From positions 2,170,001 through 2,234,000 of the forward strand of contig NZ_CP074149.1 in the NCBI RefSeq assembly GCF_019968765.1: a DNA stretch of 64,000 nucleotides, in the 5' to 3' direction. Every line of letters begins with the position of its first letter. The first letter of the stretch is position 1. The translations under genes and the position numbers were made by a program. The notes beneath the pieces were generated by a model. That model was given only the letters and a program-made list of their open reading frames with translations, did not search any database and was not told where the DNA came from. Below are positions 19,783-29,943 of the stretch, piece after piece. The stretch comes from Enterobacter sp. JBIWA008. GTDB lineage: Bacteria; Pseudomonadota; Gammaproteobacteria; Enterobacterales; Enterobacteriaceae.

Positions 19783-20811
19783 ATGGCTGTAGCGAAAAAA
19801 ATCACCATCAACGATGTCGCGCTGGCGGCGGGCGTTTCCGTCAGCACAGTTTCTCTGGTGCTAAGCGGAAAAGGGCGCATCTCACCTGCGACCGGTCAGC
19901 GGGTGAACGAGGCGGTTGAACAGCTGGGCTTTGTGCGTAACCGTCAGGCGTCGGCGCTGCGCGGCGGGCAAAGCGGCGTGATTGGCCTGATTGTTCGCGA
20001 CCTGACGTCACCTTTCTATGCGGAGCTGACCGCAGGGTTAACTGAAGCGCTTGAAGCGCAGGGGCGAATGGTCTTTTTGCTGCACGGCGGGCGCGAGGCC
20101 GATCAGCTTCTCTCCCGTCTAGATATGCTGCTGAACCAGGGCGTGGACGGGGTTATCGTCGCCGGGGCGTCGGGCGTGGGCAGCGAGCTGTGCGAGCGCG
20201 CCGCCGAAAAAGGCGTGCCGCTGGTATTTGCTTCGCGCGCCAGCTACCTGGACGAGGCCGATACGCTGCGCCCGGATAACATGCAGGCTGCGCAAATGCT
20301 GACCGAGCATCTTATTCGTCGCGGGCATCAGCGTATTGCCTGGCTGGGTGGGAAAAGCTCGTCTCTGACCCGCGCCGAGCGGGTAGGAGGCTACTGCGCG
20401 ACGCTGATTAAATACGGTCTGCCGTTCCACAGCGAATGGGTCGTGGAGTGTGAATCCAGCCAGAAGAAAGCGGCGGAAGCGATAGGTGCGCTGCTGCGAA
20501 GCAGTCCGACGATCAGCGCCGTGATTTGCTACAACGACGTGATTGCCATGGGCGCCTGGTTTGGCCTGATCCGCGCCGGGCGTCAGAGCGGCGAGGGCGG
20601 GGTGGAAACTTTCTTCGGCCATCAGGTAGCGCTCGGGGCGTTCGCTGACGTTGGTGAAAATGCGCTCGACGATCTGCCGATCGTCTGGGCTACCACCCCA
20701 GCGCGGGAGATGGGCTACACGCTGGCGGACAGGATCATGCAGCGCATAGACAATATGGATGTGCAGGCCGGGCACCAGATTGTGTCGGCGCGGCTGGTGA
20801 CGGTGAAGTAA
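19783..20811 (+). CDS. malI: LacI-family repressor of malXY
   Basis: MalI represses malXY and itself. The 342-residue product has a LacI helix-turn-helix at about 7-26 (TINDVALAAGVSVSTVSLVLSG) with the hinge helix LRGG near residue 60, and a periplasmic-binding-protein-like core (VIGLIVRDLTSPFYAEL). GGGAGTC lies before the ATG. It diverges from malX across 177 bases with two operators. In E. coli the uid genes and hdhA lie beside malI; here the next gene is ydgA. Confidence 0.95.
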   Translation: MAVAKKITINDVALAAGVSVSTVSLVLSGKGRISPATGQRVNEAVEQLGFVRNRQASALRGGQSGVIGLIVRDLTSPFYAELTAGLTEALEAQGRMVFLLHGGREADQLLSRLDMLLNQGVDGVIVAGASGVGSELCERAAEKGVPLVFASRASYLDEADTLRPDNMQAAQMLTEHLIRRGHQRIAWLGGKSSSLTRAERVGGYCATLIKYGLPFHSEWVVECESSQKKAAEAIGALLRSSPTISAVICYNDVIAMGAWFGLIRAGRQSGEGGVETFFGHQVALGAFADVGENALDDLPIVWATTPAREMGYTLADRIMQRIDNMDVQAGHQIVSARLVTVK

Positions 20812-20840
20812 TCTCCGCTGCACATCGCCCGGCAATAAAA

Positions 20841-20862
20841 AACCCCTCATGCGAGGGGTTTT
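20841..20862. terminator. Bidirectional terminator between malI and ydgA
   Basis: AACCCCTC-ATGC-GAGGGGTT has A-rich bases on the left and TTTT on the right, so it can stop malI on the plus strand and ydgA on the minus strand. Confidence 0.9.
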
Positions 20863-20867
20863 GACGT

Positions 20868-22400
20868 TTACTGCTGCGGTGCCGCGGGAGCGGCTGGCGC
20901 TGCCGGTTCAGCCGGTTCCGGCATCCCCAGCGTCGGCATACCAAACATGCCGACGAAGTCTTCCAGCGGCATCTTGTCGCCGTTGAGCGTTACCTGGCCG
21001 TTGGCATACTGCAGGCTGGTGGAAATCGTGTTGTTGTCCACTTTGGTGATGCGGAACATCTGGCCCATTGCCGCCAGACCTTTCACCTGCTGGTTCGCCA
21101 GCTTGCCGGCGTCTTCATCGCCGTAGCCTTCCAGCTTCGCAATCTGGGTCATAAACTCGGTCGCCATATCCATCGGGATGGTCAGCTTGCTGTCGAGCGA
21201 CTTCACGCTGCGATCCACTTCCTGCGCCAGCGTCTGCGGTTCACCCGTTGCGGTTGCCGGATCTTTCAGGAACAGAGACAGATTAAAGCTGGTTTCGCCT
21301 TTGCTGTTTTTCCAGCTCAGCGGCGCAACGGTTACCACCGGCTCGCCTTTCAGCAGGACAGGCAGGTTGTTGAACAGTACCGCCATCGCCTGCTGCTGGT
21401 ACACTTCAGGGTTCTGCTGCAGCGCGGCATCGGTCAGCAGCGCCTGGCTCTCTTTGCTGTATTTCTGGCTAAACTCGTGCCATGCCTGGCCGTCGATATT
21501 GCCGATCTTCAGCGACAGTTTGCCGGTGCCCAGGTCCTGATTCTGCACCTTCAGGCTCTTCAGCGTGTAATCCAGCTGCGTGTTGATGCTCTTACCGTCT
21601 TTGGAAACGTCGGATTTGCCGTTGACGTCCATGCCTTCCAGCACGGCCATCTCTTTTCCTTCAACCGCAATGGCAACCTTGTCGAGAGACAGTTTTTGAT
21701 CGCCGATACGTTCCTGGAAATCGGTCATTCGGCTGTTACCGTCTGCTTTCAGGTTGCTGAAGGTAAGCTGAACCTTTTGGTTATATTCGTTCACGGCATT
21801 GACCAGGCCGCTTTCCGCTTCACCCGTCAGAGAGAACACATTTCCGTCGCGGTCAGCATCGAGTTTGAAGTGACCGCCGCTGAAGGCGACTTTCTCATTC
21901 TCTTTCTCGTAGTTCAGCGCTTTCAGGGCAATATCGGAACTTGTGTCACCGGCATAGCTAATTCGGGTATTAATGTCGAAAGGCGATTCATTCTTCGCCA
22001 GGTCAAACAGCGGTTTGGTGACGTCGTTATTCACCAGCACGGTATGAACGGACGCCATCGACGGGATCAGGTTAAAGGACTTCAGCTGCGCCAGCGGCAG
22101 CGGACCGTGGCTCACCACCTCGTCCAGCACCACGCTCTGGCCCGGTTTCAGCCAGCCGTTTTCAGCACCGGCAACCGGCTTCACTACCAGCTGCATACGG
22201 CTGGTAAACACGCCGCGATGATAATTCTGGTAGCTCAGCTCAAGACCTGCCTCCGGCGCGCTGCGCTTAATTTCGCCGTTAGCCTGCGCCACCATCTCAG
22301 CCAGACGGCCTTCCAGCTGTTTTCCGGTAAACCAGGAGGCTCCCGTCCAGACCACGCCCAACGCTACAATCACTCCAACCGCTACGACCGATTTTTTCAT
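20868..22400 (-). CDS. ydgA: DUF945 family protein YdgA
   Basis: A 510-residue protein of unknown function, slightly longer than E. coli YdgA (502). An N-terminal signal or anchor (about residues 4-24, VVAVGVIVALGVVWTGASWF) points to inner membrane or periplasm. The body is the DUF945 repeat-rich beta region. The C-terminal tail is a Pro/Ala run (AEPAAPAAPAAPQQ). It lies between malI and manA on the minus strand with its own terminator. Confidence 0.9.
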   Translation of the reverse strand: MKKSVVAVGVIVALGVVWTGASWFTGKQLEGRLAEMVAQANGEIKRSAPEAGLELSYQNYHRGVFTSRMQLVVKPVAGAENGWLKPGQSVVLDEVVSHGPLPLAQLKSFNLIPSMASVHTVLVNNDVTKPLFDLAKNESPFDINTRISYAGDTSSDIALKALNYEKENEKVAFSGGHFKLDADRDGNVFSLTGEAESGLVNAVNEYNQKVQLTFSNLKADGNSRMTDFQERIGDQKLSLDKVAIAVEGKEMAVLEGMDVNGKSDVSKDGKSINTQLDYTLKSLKVQNQDLGTGKLSLKIGNIDGQAWHEFSQKYSKESQALLTDAALQQNPEVYQQQAMAVLFNNLPVLLKGEPVVTVAPLSWKNSKGETSFNLSLFLKDPATATGEPQTLAQEVDRSVKSLDSKLTIPMDMATEFMTQIAKLEGYGDEDAGKLANQQVKGLAAMGQMFRITKVDNNTISTSLQYANGQVTLNGDKMPLEDFVGMFGMPTLGMPEPAEPAAPAAPAAPQQ

Positions 22401-22499
22401 TGCGACTATCCCTAAAATGAAACCAGGCGGTAAAAACCGCCTGGAGATATTAAGCCTGCAACTAGCTTAGCAAGAGTTGTTAAAAAATTCAGTAAGTGC

Positions 22500-23675
22500 T
22501 TAAAGCTTATTAAAAACGCGCGCCAGACGACCGGTGCCGCTTACGCTGACCGGTGATTCACTGGCTGCAACGAATGCTGACTCACCGGGCTTGAGCACCA
22601 GACGCTGTTCGCCTTTGCGCAGCGTCGCTTCGCCCTCCACGCAGAACAGAATCGCGGCGCTTTCCTGTGCGATGGCGGTTTCGGCCTGGCTCAGGTCGTG
22701 CAGGGAGAAGGCAAAATCCTCAACCGGAATCGGGAAGTCCAGCTCAGCGCCATTTTTCACCGGCTGAGTCAGCAGCTCCGCGGCAGGTTTCGCCACAAAC
22801 TTCACGTTGGCAACCAGCTCAGGAATATCGATGTATTTCGGCGTCAGGCCCGCGCGCAGCACGTTATCGGAGTTAGCCATTACCTCCAGCGCCACGCCCT
22901 GCAGGTAGGCGTGTGGGGTTTCAGCGAACAGGAACATCGCTTCGCCCGGGTTGAGCTTCACCACGTTCAGCAGCAGAGGGGAGAACAGGCCGCTGTCGTC
23001 CGGGTAGAATTCGGCGATCAGACGGATAGTCTCCCAGGGCTCACCCTGCTGGCTGCCCAGAGCCGCTTTCAGCACCGCCAGCGCGTGAGATTTCTCTTCA
23101 CCCTGCATATTCAGCAGGCTGGCAAACAGCTGGCTCAGCGCGTCCGCGTTCGGGTTTTCAAGGAAGTGGGCGATAGCCTTGTGGGCACCCGCGACCGGTT
23201 GCAGCAGAGAAACGATCTCTGAAAACTCGCGAAACGCGTTCATCGCCAGGAACGGGGTCAGCGCAAAGACCAGCTCCGGCTTGTGGTTAGGATCTTTGTA
23301 GTTACGCTCGGCGGCGTCTAACGGGATACCCGCCGCGTTCTCTTTCGCAAAGCCAATTTCAGACGCTTTCTTGTTCGGGTGAACCTGGATGGAGAGCGGC
23401 TTGTCGGCGCACAGCACCTTAAACAGGAACGGCAGTTCGCCGAAGCGCTGAGCGACCTTGTCACCCAGCAGCGCGGTTTTATCGGCGTCTATTACGTCGC
23501 GCAGGCTGCGTACCTGGCCGCTGGCGTCTTCAACTTTTGAGCTGCTCTTCGGGTGCGCACCCATCCACAGTTCTGCCATCGGCAGGTTGTTCGGGTTCGC
23601 GATACCGTAGAGATCCGTTAACGCAGTTTTACTTCCCCAGGCGTAGTTTTGCACCGAGTTAATGAGTTTTTGCAT
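22500..23675 (-). CDS. manA: Mannose-6-phosphate isomerase, type I
   Basis: ManA is a zinc enzyme that interconverts mannose-6-P and fructose-6-P. The ATG at 23675 gives 391 residues (MQKLINSVQNYAWG), the E. coli length; a TTG six codons upstream is open but unlikely. Zinc-site segments are LSIQVHPNK (Gln and His ligands), KPELVFALTPF (Glu) and ETPHAYLQG (His). The C-terminal cupin has CVEGEATLRKG. It diverges from fumA. Confidence 0.97.
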   Translation of the reverse strand: MQKLINSVQNYAWGSKTALTDLYGIANPNNLPMAELWMGAHPKSSSKVEDASGQVRSLRDVIDADKTALLGDKVAQRFGELPFLFKVLCADKPLSIQVHPNKKASEIGFAKENAAGIPLDAAERNYKDPNHKPELVFALTPFLAMNAFREFSEIVSLLQPVAGAHKAIAHFLENPNADALSQLFASLLNMQGEEKSHALAVLKAALGSQQGEPWETIRLIAEFYPDDSGLFSPLLLNVVKLNPGEAMFLFAETPHAYLQGVALEVMANSDNVLRAGLTPKYIDIPELVANVKFVAKPAAELLTQPVKNGAELDFPIPVEDFAFSLHDLSQAETAIAQESAAILFCVEGEATLRKGEQRLVLKPGESAFVAASESPVSVSGTGRLARVFNKL

Positions 23676-23874
23676 TATCAAGCCCTGATTCAATTAAGGA
23701 ATTCACTCCGGGTATTAAAGCAATAAACCACATGGAAGTAACCTGTGGATGTAAAAAGTCGTACTAGTCTCAGTTTTTGTTAAAAAATTGTGTAGGATAA
23801 GCTGACTCGCTTTTAAGCCGGGCAGCGGAACATCTGCCCTGAATAAACAGACCGAAGCAGTAAGTGAGAGACCA

Positions 23875-25521
23875 ATGTCGAATAAACCCTTCCATTATCA
23901 GGATCCTTTTCCCCTCAGTAAGGATCGGACCGAGTATTACCTGTTAACCCGCGATCACGTCTCCGTCTCTGAATTTGAAGGACAGGAGATTCTGAAGGTC
24001 GATCCTCAGGCGCTGACGCTGCTGGCGCAGCACGCTTTCCACGACGCCTCGTTTATGCTCCGTCCTGCGCACCAGCAGCAGGTGGCCGATATCCTTAGCG
24101 ACCCGGAAGCCAGCGAAAACGATAAATACGTAGCTCTGCAGTTCCTGCGTAACTCCGATATCGCGGCGAAAGGCATTCTGCCAACCTGCCAGGATACCGG
24201 CACGGCGATCATCGTCGGTAAAAAAGGCCAGCGCGTCTGGACCGGCGGCGGTGATGAAGCGGCGCTGGCGCACGGCGTCTATAACACCTACACCGAAGAT
24301 AACCTGCGCTACTCGCAAAACGCGGCGCTGGATATGTACAAAGAGGTCAATACCGGCACCAATCTGCCTGCACAGATCGATCTCTACAGCGTCGACGGTG
24401 ATGAGTACAAATTCCTCTGTATCGCCAAAGGCGGCGGTTCGGCCAACAAAACCTATCTTTATCAGGAAACCAAAGCGCTGCTCACCCCGGGCAAGCTGAA
24501 AAACTACCTGGTTGAGAAGATGCGCACCCTCGGCACCGCGGCTTGCCCGCCGTACCATATTGCTTTTGTGATCGGCGGTACCTCGGCGGAAAGCACGCTG
24601 AAAACCGTCAAGCTGGCCTCAACCAAATACTACGACGGCCTGCCTACCGAAGGTAACGAGCATGGTCAGGCGTTCCGAGACGTGCAGCTTGAGCAGGAAC
24701 TGCTGGAAGAGGCGCGTAACCTGGGCCTCGGCGCGCAGTTTGGCGGGAAATACTTTGCCCACGACGTGCGCGTGATCCGCCTGCCGCGTCACGGCGCCTC
24801 CTGTCCGGTCGGGATGGGCGTGTCCTGCTCTGCGGATCGCAACATCAAGGCGAAGATCAACCGCGAAGGCGTGTGGATCGAAAAACTGGAAAACAACCCG
24901 GGTAAATACATCCCGGAAGAGCTGCGTAAAGCGGGCGAGGGGGAAGCGGTTCGCGTTGACCTGAACCGTCCGATGAAAGAGATCCTGGCGCAGCTTTCTC
25001 AGTATCCGGTTTCGACCCGTCTCTCCCTGAACGGCACGATTATCGTGGGCCGCGACATCGCGCATGCGAAGCTGAAAGAGCGTCTGGACAACGGCGAAGG
25101 GCTGCCGCAGTACATTAAAGATCACCCGATCTACTACGCAGGCCCGGCGAAAACGCCTGAGGGGTATGCGTCCGGCTCGTTAGGCCCGACTACGGCAGGC
25201 CGTATGGACTCTTACGTTGACCAGCTGCAGGCTAACGGCGGCAGCATGATCATGCTGGCGAAAGGTAACCGCAGCCAGCAGGTGACGGACGCCTGCCACA
25301 AGCACGGCGGCTTCTACCTCGGCAGCATCGGCGGCCCGGCTGCGGTCCTGGCGCAGGGCAGCATCAAGAGCCTGGAGTGCGTGGAATACCCGGAACTGGG
25401 TATGGAAGCGATCTGGAAAATTGAAGTGGAAGACTTCCCGGCGTTTATCCTCGTGGATGACAAAGGCAACGATTTCTTCAAGCAGATCCAGTCGTCCCAG
25501 TGTTCGGCGTGCGTGAAGTAA
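23875..25521 (+). CDS. fumA: Class I (iron-sulfur) fumarase
   Basis: FumA is the 4Fe-4S fumarate hydratase of the TCA cycle, oxygen-labile by family. The 548-residue product has the E. coli length. Cluster cysteines are expected in [18 protein letters not shown] and [10 protein letters not shown]. The C-terminal beta domain holds [13 protein letters not shown] and [20 protein letters not shown] precedes the ATG. fumC follows after 136 bases with a REP element between. Confidence 0.97.
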   Translation: MSNKPFHYQDPFPLSKDRTEYYLLTRDHVSVSEFEGQEILKVDPQALTLLAQHAFHDASFMLRPAHQQQVADILSDPEASENDKYVALQFLRNSDIAAKGILPTCQDTGTAIIVGKKGQRVWTGGGDEAALAHGVYNTYTEDNLRYSQNAALDMYKEVNTGTNLPAQIDLYSVDGDEYKFLCIAKGGGSANKTYLYQETKALLTPGKLKNYLVEKMRTLGTAACPPYHIAFVIGGTSAESTLKTVKLASTKYYDGLPTEGNEHGQAFRDVQLEQELLEEARNLGLGAQFGGKYFAHDVRVIRLPRHGASCPVGMGVSCSADRNIKAKINREGVWIEKLENNPGKYIPEELRKAGEGEAVRVDLNRPMKEILAQLSQYPVSTRLSLNGTIIVGRDIAHAKLKERLDNGEGLPQYIKDHPIYYAGPAKTPEGYASGSLGPTTAGRMDSYVDQLQANGGSMIMLAKGNRSQQVTDACHKHGGFYLGSIGGPAAVLAQGSIKSLECVEYPELGMEAIWKIEVEDFPAFILVDDKGNDFFKQIQSSQCSACVK

Positions 25522-25531
25522 GATAAAAAAC

Positions 25532-25553
25532 CGGGTGGCGTAGCCGCCACCCG
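25532..25553. repeat. REP-like hairpin between fumA and fumC
   Basis: CGGGTGGCG-TAGC-CGCCACCCG is a perfect 9 bp stem. Such elements after fumA can protect the upstream mRNA from 3' decay. Confidence 0.8.
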
Positions 25554-25657
25554 ACATCAAAAAGAGCGCACAAAGCGCCATACCGTTTCTCAGAAGTCAT
25601 CAATACTTATCCCTTAAGCATGTGAGCAATCCTTCTTTTGTTATCAAGGAGAAAGTA

Positions 25658-27052
25658 ATGACCACGGTACGCCATGAGAAAGACTCGATGGGCGCCATCG
25701 ACGTCCCGGCCGACAAGCTATGGGGCGCGCAAACCCAGCGTTCGCTGGAGCACTTCCGTATCTCGACCGAAAAAATGCCCGTCTCGCTGATTCAGGCGCT
25801 GGCGCTCACCAAACGCGCCGCCGCGAAAGTGAACCAGGATTTAGGCCTGCTGACGGCAGACAAAGCGACCGCCATCATCAACGCCGCCGACGAAGTGCTG
25901 GCGGGTAAGCATCCCGATGAATTCCCCCTCGCCATCTGGCAGACAGGTTCCGGTACCCAGAGCAACATGAACATGAACGAAGTGCTGGCGAACCGGGCCA
26001 GCGAGCTGCTGGGCGGCGTGCGCGGCATGGAGCGTAAGGTCCATCCGAACGATGACGTCAACAAAAGCCAGAGTTCTAACGACGTCTTCCCGACGGCGAT
26101 GCACGTGGCGGCGGTCATCGCTATCCGCGAGCAGCTTATCCCGCAGCTCAACGTCCTGAGATCCACGCTCAACGAGAAAACGCAGGCCTTCCGCGACATC
26201 GTCAAAATTGGCCGTACGCACCTGCAGGACGCCACGCCGCTGACGCTCGGCCAGGAGATTTCCGGCTGGGTGGCGATGCTGGAACATAACCTGAAGCACA
26301 TTGAATACAGCCTGCCGCATCTGGCGGAGCTGGCGCTCGGCGGGACGGCGGTCGGGACCGGGTTAAACACCCATCCAGAATACGCGGTGCGCGTGGCGGA
26401 AGAACTGGCAAACATCACCGGGCAGCCGTTCGTCACGGCGCCCAATAAGTTCGAAGCGCTGGCCACCTGCGATGCGCTGGTCCACACCCACGGCGCGCTG
26501 AAAGGGCTGGCGGCCTCGCTGATGAAAATCGCCAATGACGTGCGCTGGCTGGCCTCGGGTCCGCGCTGCGGCATCGGTGAAATCAGCATCCCGGAAAACG
26601 AGCCGGGCAGCTCAATCATGCCGGGTAAAGTCAACCCGACACAGTGCGAAGCCGTGACCATGCTCTGCTGTCAGGTGTTGGGCAACGACGTGGCCGTCAA
26701 CCTGGGCGGTGCGTACGGCAACTTCGAGCTGAACGTCTATCGCCCGATGGTGATCCATAACGTTCTGCAATCGATTCGTCTGTTGGCGGACGGGATGGAG
26801 AGCTTTAACGAGCACTGTGCGGTAGGGATTGAGCCGAATCGCGAACGTATCAGCCAGCTGCTCAATGAATCCCTGATGCTGGTGACGGCGCTGAATACCC
26901 ATATCGGCTACGATAAGGCCGCTGAGATCGCTAAAAAAGCGCATAAAGAGGGGCTGACGCTGAAAGCCTCCGCCCTGGCGCTGGGCTATCTGACGGAGGC
27001 GGAGTTCGACGCCTGGGTTCGCCCGGAGGCGATGGTCGGCAGCCTGAAATAA
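25658..27052 (+). CDS. fumC: Class II fumarase
   Basis: FumC is the cluster-free, oxidation-stable fumarase. The ATG at 25658 follows AAGGAGA and gives 464 residues ([12 protein letters not shown]); the in-frame extension to 25622 has no support. The family signature [11 protein letters not shown] holds the catalytic Ser, and [14 protein letters not shown] and the [16 protein letters not shown] substrate loop are present. Compared with E. coli it lacks the last three residues. Its stop (27050-27052) directly touches the convergent tus stop (27053-27055), with no base between. Confidence 0.97.
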   Translation: MTTVRHEKDSMGAIDVPADKLWGAQTQRSLEHFRISTEKMPVSLIQALALTKRAAAKVNQDLGLLTADKATAIINAADEVLAGKHPDEFPLAIWQTGSGTQSNMNMNEVLANRASELLGGVRGMERKVHPNDDVNKSQSSNDVFPTAMHVAAVIAIREQLIPQLNVLRSTLNEKTQAFRDIVKIGRTHLQDATPLTLGQEISGWVAMLEHNLKHIEYSLPHLAELALGGTAVGTGLNTHPEYAVRVAEELANITGQPFVTAPNKFEALATCDALVHTHGALKGLAASLMKIANDVRWLASGPRCGIGEISIPENEPGSSIMPGKVNPTQCEAVTMLCCQVLGNDVAVNLGGAYGNFELNVYRPMVIHNVLQSIRLLADGMESFNEHCAVGIEPNRERISQLLNESLMLVTALNTHIGYDKAAEIAKKAHKEGLTLKASALALGYLTEAEFDAWVRPEAMVGSLK

Positions 27053-27982
27053 TCATCCCGCCACGTACAGGTGCAGCCGCGGAATAATCAGCTGTAGCGG
27101 CTGCGCCTGAGGCCTGTAACGGTGCTGAACATTGTCCGCATCGTAATTCAAAAGCTCACCAATATCCGGCACGATGGCCCCCCGATCGGCATCATAAAGC
27201 GCAATTAGCGGCGTTGGGCAGGCATACTGCACCTGTTTTTGCTGACCGGAATACCAGACGCGGGCGATAGGCTGAACCTTCACCGGGCGCTTTATCTTGA
27301 GGCGCGTATCCGGCTGCAGCGAGGCGATGCTGTGGTACTCCTGCTCGAGGCGCTCAATCCACTGCTCACGCGACCACGGAGCGACGGTGCGCGGCGTCTT
27401 CAGGCTCTTTTCCAGCTGCGCCAGAATCTCATCCCGTGTGAAGTTTTTAATGATGTGCTTATTCGCCCAGCCGAAGCGCAGCGTGGCGGGATGGCGCAGT
27501 ACCGTCAGCGTGCGATAGGCGTTCAGGGTAATCAGCCCAGGAAGCTGGCGGTGCACCCATTCAAACCGGGCGGCAGGGGCGAGGCCGGACTCGTCGGTAA
27601 CGATCTTTTCAAATGCTGCTTTCAGGGTGTTGATATGGGTAATCTGGCTTTCCAGCGCGTCGCGCGTTGTCGCATCGGTTTGCAGGCAGATCACGCCGGG
27701 CAGACGCACGGCCGCCTTGCTGCTGCGGTTTTCTGACTGCTGCTGGATAAACAGGCGACGATAGTGCTTCAGCGCCAGCTCAAGGGCGGCGCTGCCGATG
27801 TGCTGTTCAACCTCGATGGTGTCCAGCGGGTCGTGTTCAGCCCCTTTAGCTACCTCGGGCAGGGTAAAGACGCGCGCGGCCAGCAGGCGGCAAGTCTGCA
27901 AACGTTCTGTCAGGGTCAGTAGCTCGTGTTCTATTTCCCGAAACGTGCTGTTCAGCCGTTCGATGAGATCGTAGGTCGCCAT
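27053..27982 (-). CDS. tus: DNA replication terminus site-binding protein Tus
   Basis: Tus binds Ter sites and stops replication forks from one side. The ATG at 27982 gives 309 residues, the E. coli length ([11 protein letters not shown]). The DNA-contacting beta region is well conserved: [23 protein letters not shown], and [18 protein letters not shown]. The C terminus [12 protein letters not shown] matches. A Ter site lies about 10 bases before the start and overlaps the promoter region, as in E. coli where Tus autoregulates. It is convergent with fumC and downstream of rstB on the minus strand. Confidence 0.97.
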   Translation of the reverse strand: MATYDLIERLNSTFREIEHELLTLTERLQTCRLLAARVFTLPEVAKGAEHDPLDTIEVEQHIGSAALELALKHYRRLFIQQQSENRSSKAAVRLPGVICLQTDATTRDALESQITHINTLKAAFEKIVTDESGLAPAARFEWVHRQLPGLITLNAYRTLTVLRHPATLRFGWANKHIIKNFTRDEILAQLEKSLKTPRTVAPWSREQWIERLEQEYHSIASLQPDTRLKIKRPVKVQPIARVWYSGQQKQVQYACPTPLIALYDADRGAIVPDIGELLNYDADNVQHRYRPQAQPLQLIIPRLHLYVAG

Positions 27983-27991
27983 AAACACCCT

Positions 27992-28013
27992 CATTAGTTA
28001 CAACATACTTATC
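27992..28013 (-). other. Replication terminus site (TerB-like)
   Basis: The minus strand reads ATAAGTATGTTGTAACTAAT, identical to the E. coli TerB core AAGTATGTTGTAACTAA. The G:C pair that defines the blocking face lies at the higher-coordinate end, so forks coming from high coordinates should be stopped and forks from the tus side should pass. It also lies in the tus promoter. Confidence 0.93.
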
Positions 28014-28055
28014 ATATAGCACAGCACGCCGGGTCAGGCCAGCGTGCGGTTTAGG

Positions 28056-29354
28056 TCAGGCAGGGACGGGAAGGGCGATGTTATGGTACACCGGCCAGCT
28101 AAAGCAGAAGCGCGCGCCGCCGAGCTCGCTCTCTTCACAATGCACCGTGCCGCCCATCGCCTGAGCAATAGAGTAGACGATCGCCAGCCCCAGGCCGCAT
28201 CCGCCAGTGGCGCGATCGCGGCTGGGGTCGAGGCGGACAAACGGTTCAAATACGGTTTCTCGCGCTTCCGGGGCAATCCCCGGTCCGTCATCCTCCACCG
28301 TCAGGCTGGCCTGATTGCCCTGCAAATCCAGCCCAATCTGTAGCGTGCTTTCGCTGTAGCGCATGGCGTTGTTCATCAGATTGTCCAGCACGCGCTCCAT
28401 CAGGCGCATATCGAGTGCGCCGTAATCACCTGGCGTGACCCGCGTTAACAGCGTGCGCTGTGGGTTCACGCTCTGGACATCATCGATATGGGTTTGTAGC
28501 CACGCGGGCAGATCTGGCGTGCTGAGGTTAAGTTCGTTTTGAGGGCGATCGAGCCGGGCGTAGGTCAGCAGCTCCTCAATCAGCGCCTCAAGCTGGCCGA
28601 TATCGCGGTTCAGAGCCTGAGACTCCGCTTCCGTCAGATTCTCGCTCATCTCCAGACGATAGCGCAGGCGAACCAGCGGCGTGCGCAGCTCGTGCGCAAT
28701 CCCGTCTATCAGCTGCTTTTTGCTGGCGATCAGGGCATTGATGTTATCGGCCATCTGGTTAAAGGCCACGCCCAGGCGTTCGAAGCTGGAACCGCTGTCG
28801 AAGTGAATGCGTTCGGTAAAATGTCCTTCGCCAAAACGCTGCGCGGCGGATTCCAGCTTCAGCATGTCCTGCCAGTGTGGGCGCATCCAGATAAAGACCG
28901 GAAACGCGAGCGAAATGGCGATAAAGGCCATCAGCGCCATGTCCAGCAGACGCATCTGGTGCAGATAATAGAGATAAGGCACCGGCCCGACGGCCAGCAC
29001 GTAATGGCTGCGCGGAATGCGCTGGATAAAGGTGTATTTCTCATCCAGCGCGACGATGTCCCCGTCGCGCAGACGCTGCATGGCGGGCGGATCCAGCTCA
29101 AAATCTTTTAATGGCTCAATGCGTAAATCGAACGACAGATTCAGATCCAGCTCTTTGAGGGTTTTCGCCCAGTCGTGCGGCGGGATTTCTCTGAGCTCAC
29201 TGCGCATCAGATAGAGCGAGCTTTTCATCAGATCGTCCAGCGACTGCCTGCCGGCGCGTTCGGCGGTGAATTTATAGACCAGCCCGACCAGCATGGTCAT
29301 GACCAGGAAGCAGACAAACAGCAAAAGATAAAACTGCACAAACAGCTTTTTCAT
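28056..29354 (-). CDS. rstB: Sensor histidine kinase RstB
   Basis: RstB is the membrane sensor kinase of the RstAB system, linked to PhoPQ in E. coli. The 432-residue product has membrane helices at about 5-27 and 136-157, a periplasmic domain between, a HAMP segment, the H-box HELRTPL with His221, and ATP-binding motifs NNAMRYS, DDGPGI and GCGLGLAIV. GGTGAG precedes the ATG. Unlike E. coli, it is not directly after rstA: about 600 bases with a terminator and a small gene lie between. Confidence 0.95.
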   Translation of the reverse strand: MKKLFVQFYLLLFVCFLVMTMLVGLVYKFTAERAGRQSLDDLMKSSLYLMRSELREIPPHDWAKTLKELDLNLSFDLRIEPLKDFELDPPAMQRLRDGDIVALDEKYTFIQRIPRSHYVLAVGPVPYLYYLHQMRLLDMALMAFIAISLAFPVFIWMRPHWQDMLKLESAAQRFGEGHFTERIHFDSGSSFERLGVAFNQMADNINALIASKKQLIDGIAHELRTPLVRLRYRLEMSENLTEAESQALNRDIGQLEALIEELLTYARLDRPQNELNLSTPDLPAWLQTHIDDVQSVNPQRTLLTRVTPGDYGALDMRLMERVLDNLMNNAMRYSESTLQIGLDLQGNQASLTVEDDGPGIAPEARETVFEPFVRLDPSRDRATGGCGLGLAIVYSIAQAMGGTVHCEESELGGARFCFSWPVYHNIALPVPA

Positions 29355-29389
29355 TGGATCTCACCGAAAAAACAATACATGCAGAATAT

Positions 29390-29417
29390 ACATGAAAAAC
29401 CTACGGCGTTTTCATGT
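29390..29417 (-). promoter_or_regulatory. Inverted repeat upstream of rstB
   Basis: ACATGAAAA and TTTTCATGT form a 9 bp stem around ten bases. It lies between the stop of the small ORF at 29464 and the rstB start, and could end that ORF's transcript or shape the rstB leader. Confidence 0.4.
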
Positions 29418-29463
29418 CTCTTTTAGCGTGTGGAACCCGTCATCTCAGTCGGGGCAGAGCGCA

Positions 29464-29724
29464 TTACATCGCGTGCGCGCTTTTTTTTACCTTGGCGATG
29501 AGTGTTTCCGTTACGGCCAGGCATTCCGCAATGTGCGTATCAATCACGGCAGTCCCAAATTCGTTAATTAAATCCAGAAGAATTTCGAAAGACTGGATGA
29601 GTTCAAGGAGGTCAAAGAGCGCTTTTTGATCGGCGCGTGAGGGTGAGGGATGGCCAAGCGCTGCCTGATTAACAATCCATTCAAGATTGGTTTTGATGGC
29701 CTCTACTTCATAGTAGCTATACAT
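29464..29724 (-). CDS. Unknown 86-residue protein between rstA and rstB
   Basis: I do not recognise this protein. It starts MYSYYEVEAIKTNLEWIV and is predicted almost wholly helical, with Leu/Ile-rich heptad-like stretches (ALFDLLELIQSFEILLDLI) that suggest a helical bundle. There is no signal peptide and no clear membrane helix. Ribosome-site support is poor (AGGA about 17 bases upstream). A candidate promoter (TTGCTA-17-ATAATT, 29843-29871) lies upstream. It interrupts a two-component operon that is contiguous in E. coli and is AT-richer than its neighbours, which suggests insertion. It could be a regulator or partner of RstAB, or unrelated cargo. Confidence 0.55.
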   Translation of the reverse strand: MYSYYEVEAIKTNLEWIVNQAALGHPSPSRADQKALFDLLELIQSFEILLDLINEFGTAVIDTHIAECLAVTETLIAKVKKSAHAM

Positions 29725-29842
29725 AATGCATGAGCTTAAATCCTCATTTCAAGATTTCATGAGCGATGTTTCGTGAGAGCTTCACGGTGGATAAAAAGAC
29801 GGATGTAGCCGGGGCGGTACGGGCGAAGAAAGGAGTAGTTTT

Positions 29843-29871
29843 AATTATGGAATAGTTCGCGTGCTTAGCAA
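29843..29871 (-). promoter_or_regulatory. Candidate promoter for the rstA-rstB spacer gene
   Basis: On the minus strand TTGCTA and ATAATT are separated by 17 bases. It lies about 120 bases before the 86-residue ORF and downstream of the rstA hairpin. Confidence 0.35.
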
Positions 29872-29901
29872 GTTAATTGTTGCGCAAACGGATAAATAAA
29901 G

Positions 29902-29943
29902 GCGCGAAAGAGGGCATAGCTGTCTAATCCCTTCATTTCGCGC
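29902..29943 (-). terminator. Terminator-like hairpin after rstA
   Basis: GCGCGAAA (29902-) and TTTCGCGC (-29943) form the base of a long stem extended by GAGGG/CCCTTC. On the minus strand it is followed by CTTTATTTA. It lies 25 bases past the rstA stop and should limit read-through to rstB. Confidence 0.6.

Noticed and set aside
29464..29724. The rstA-rstB spacer ORF as an antitoxin
   Set aside because: No DNA-binding motif and no toxin partner are visible; left as unknown.
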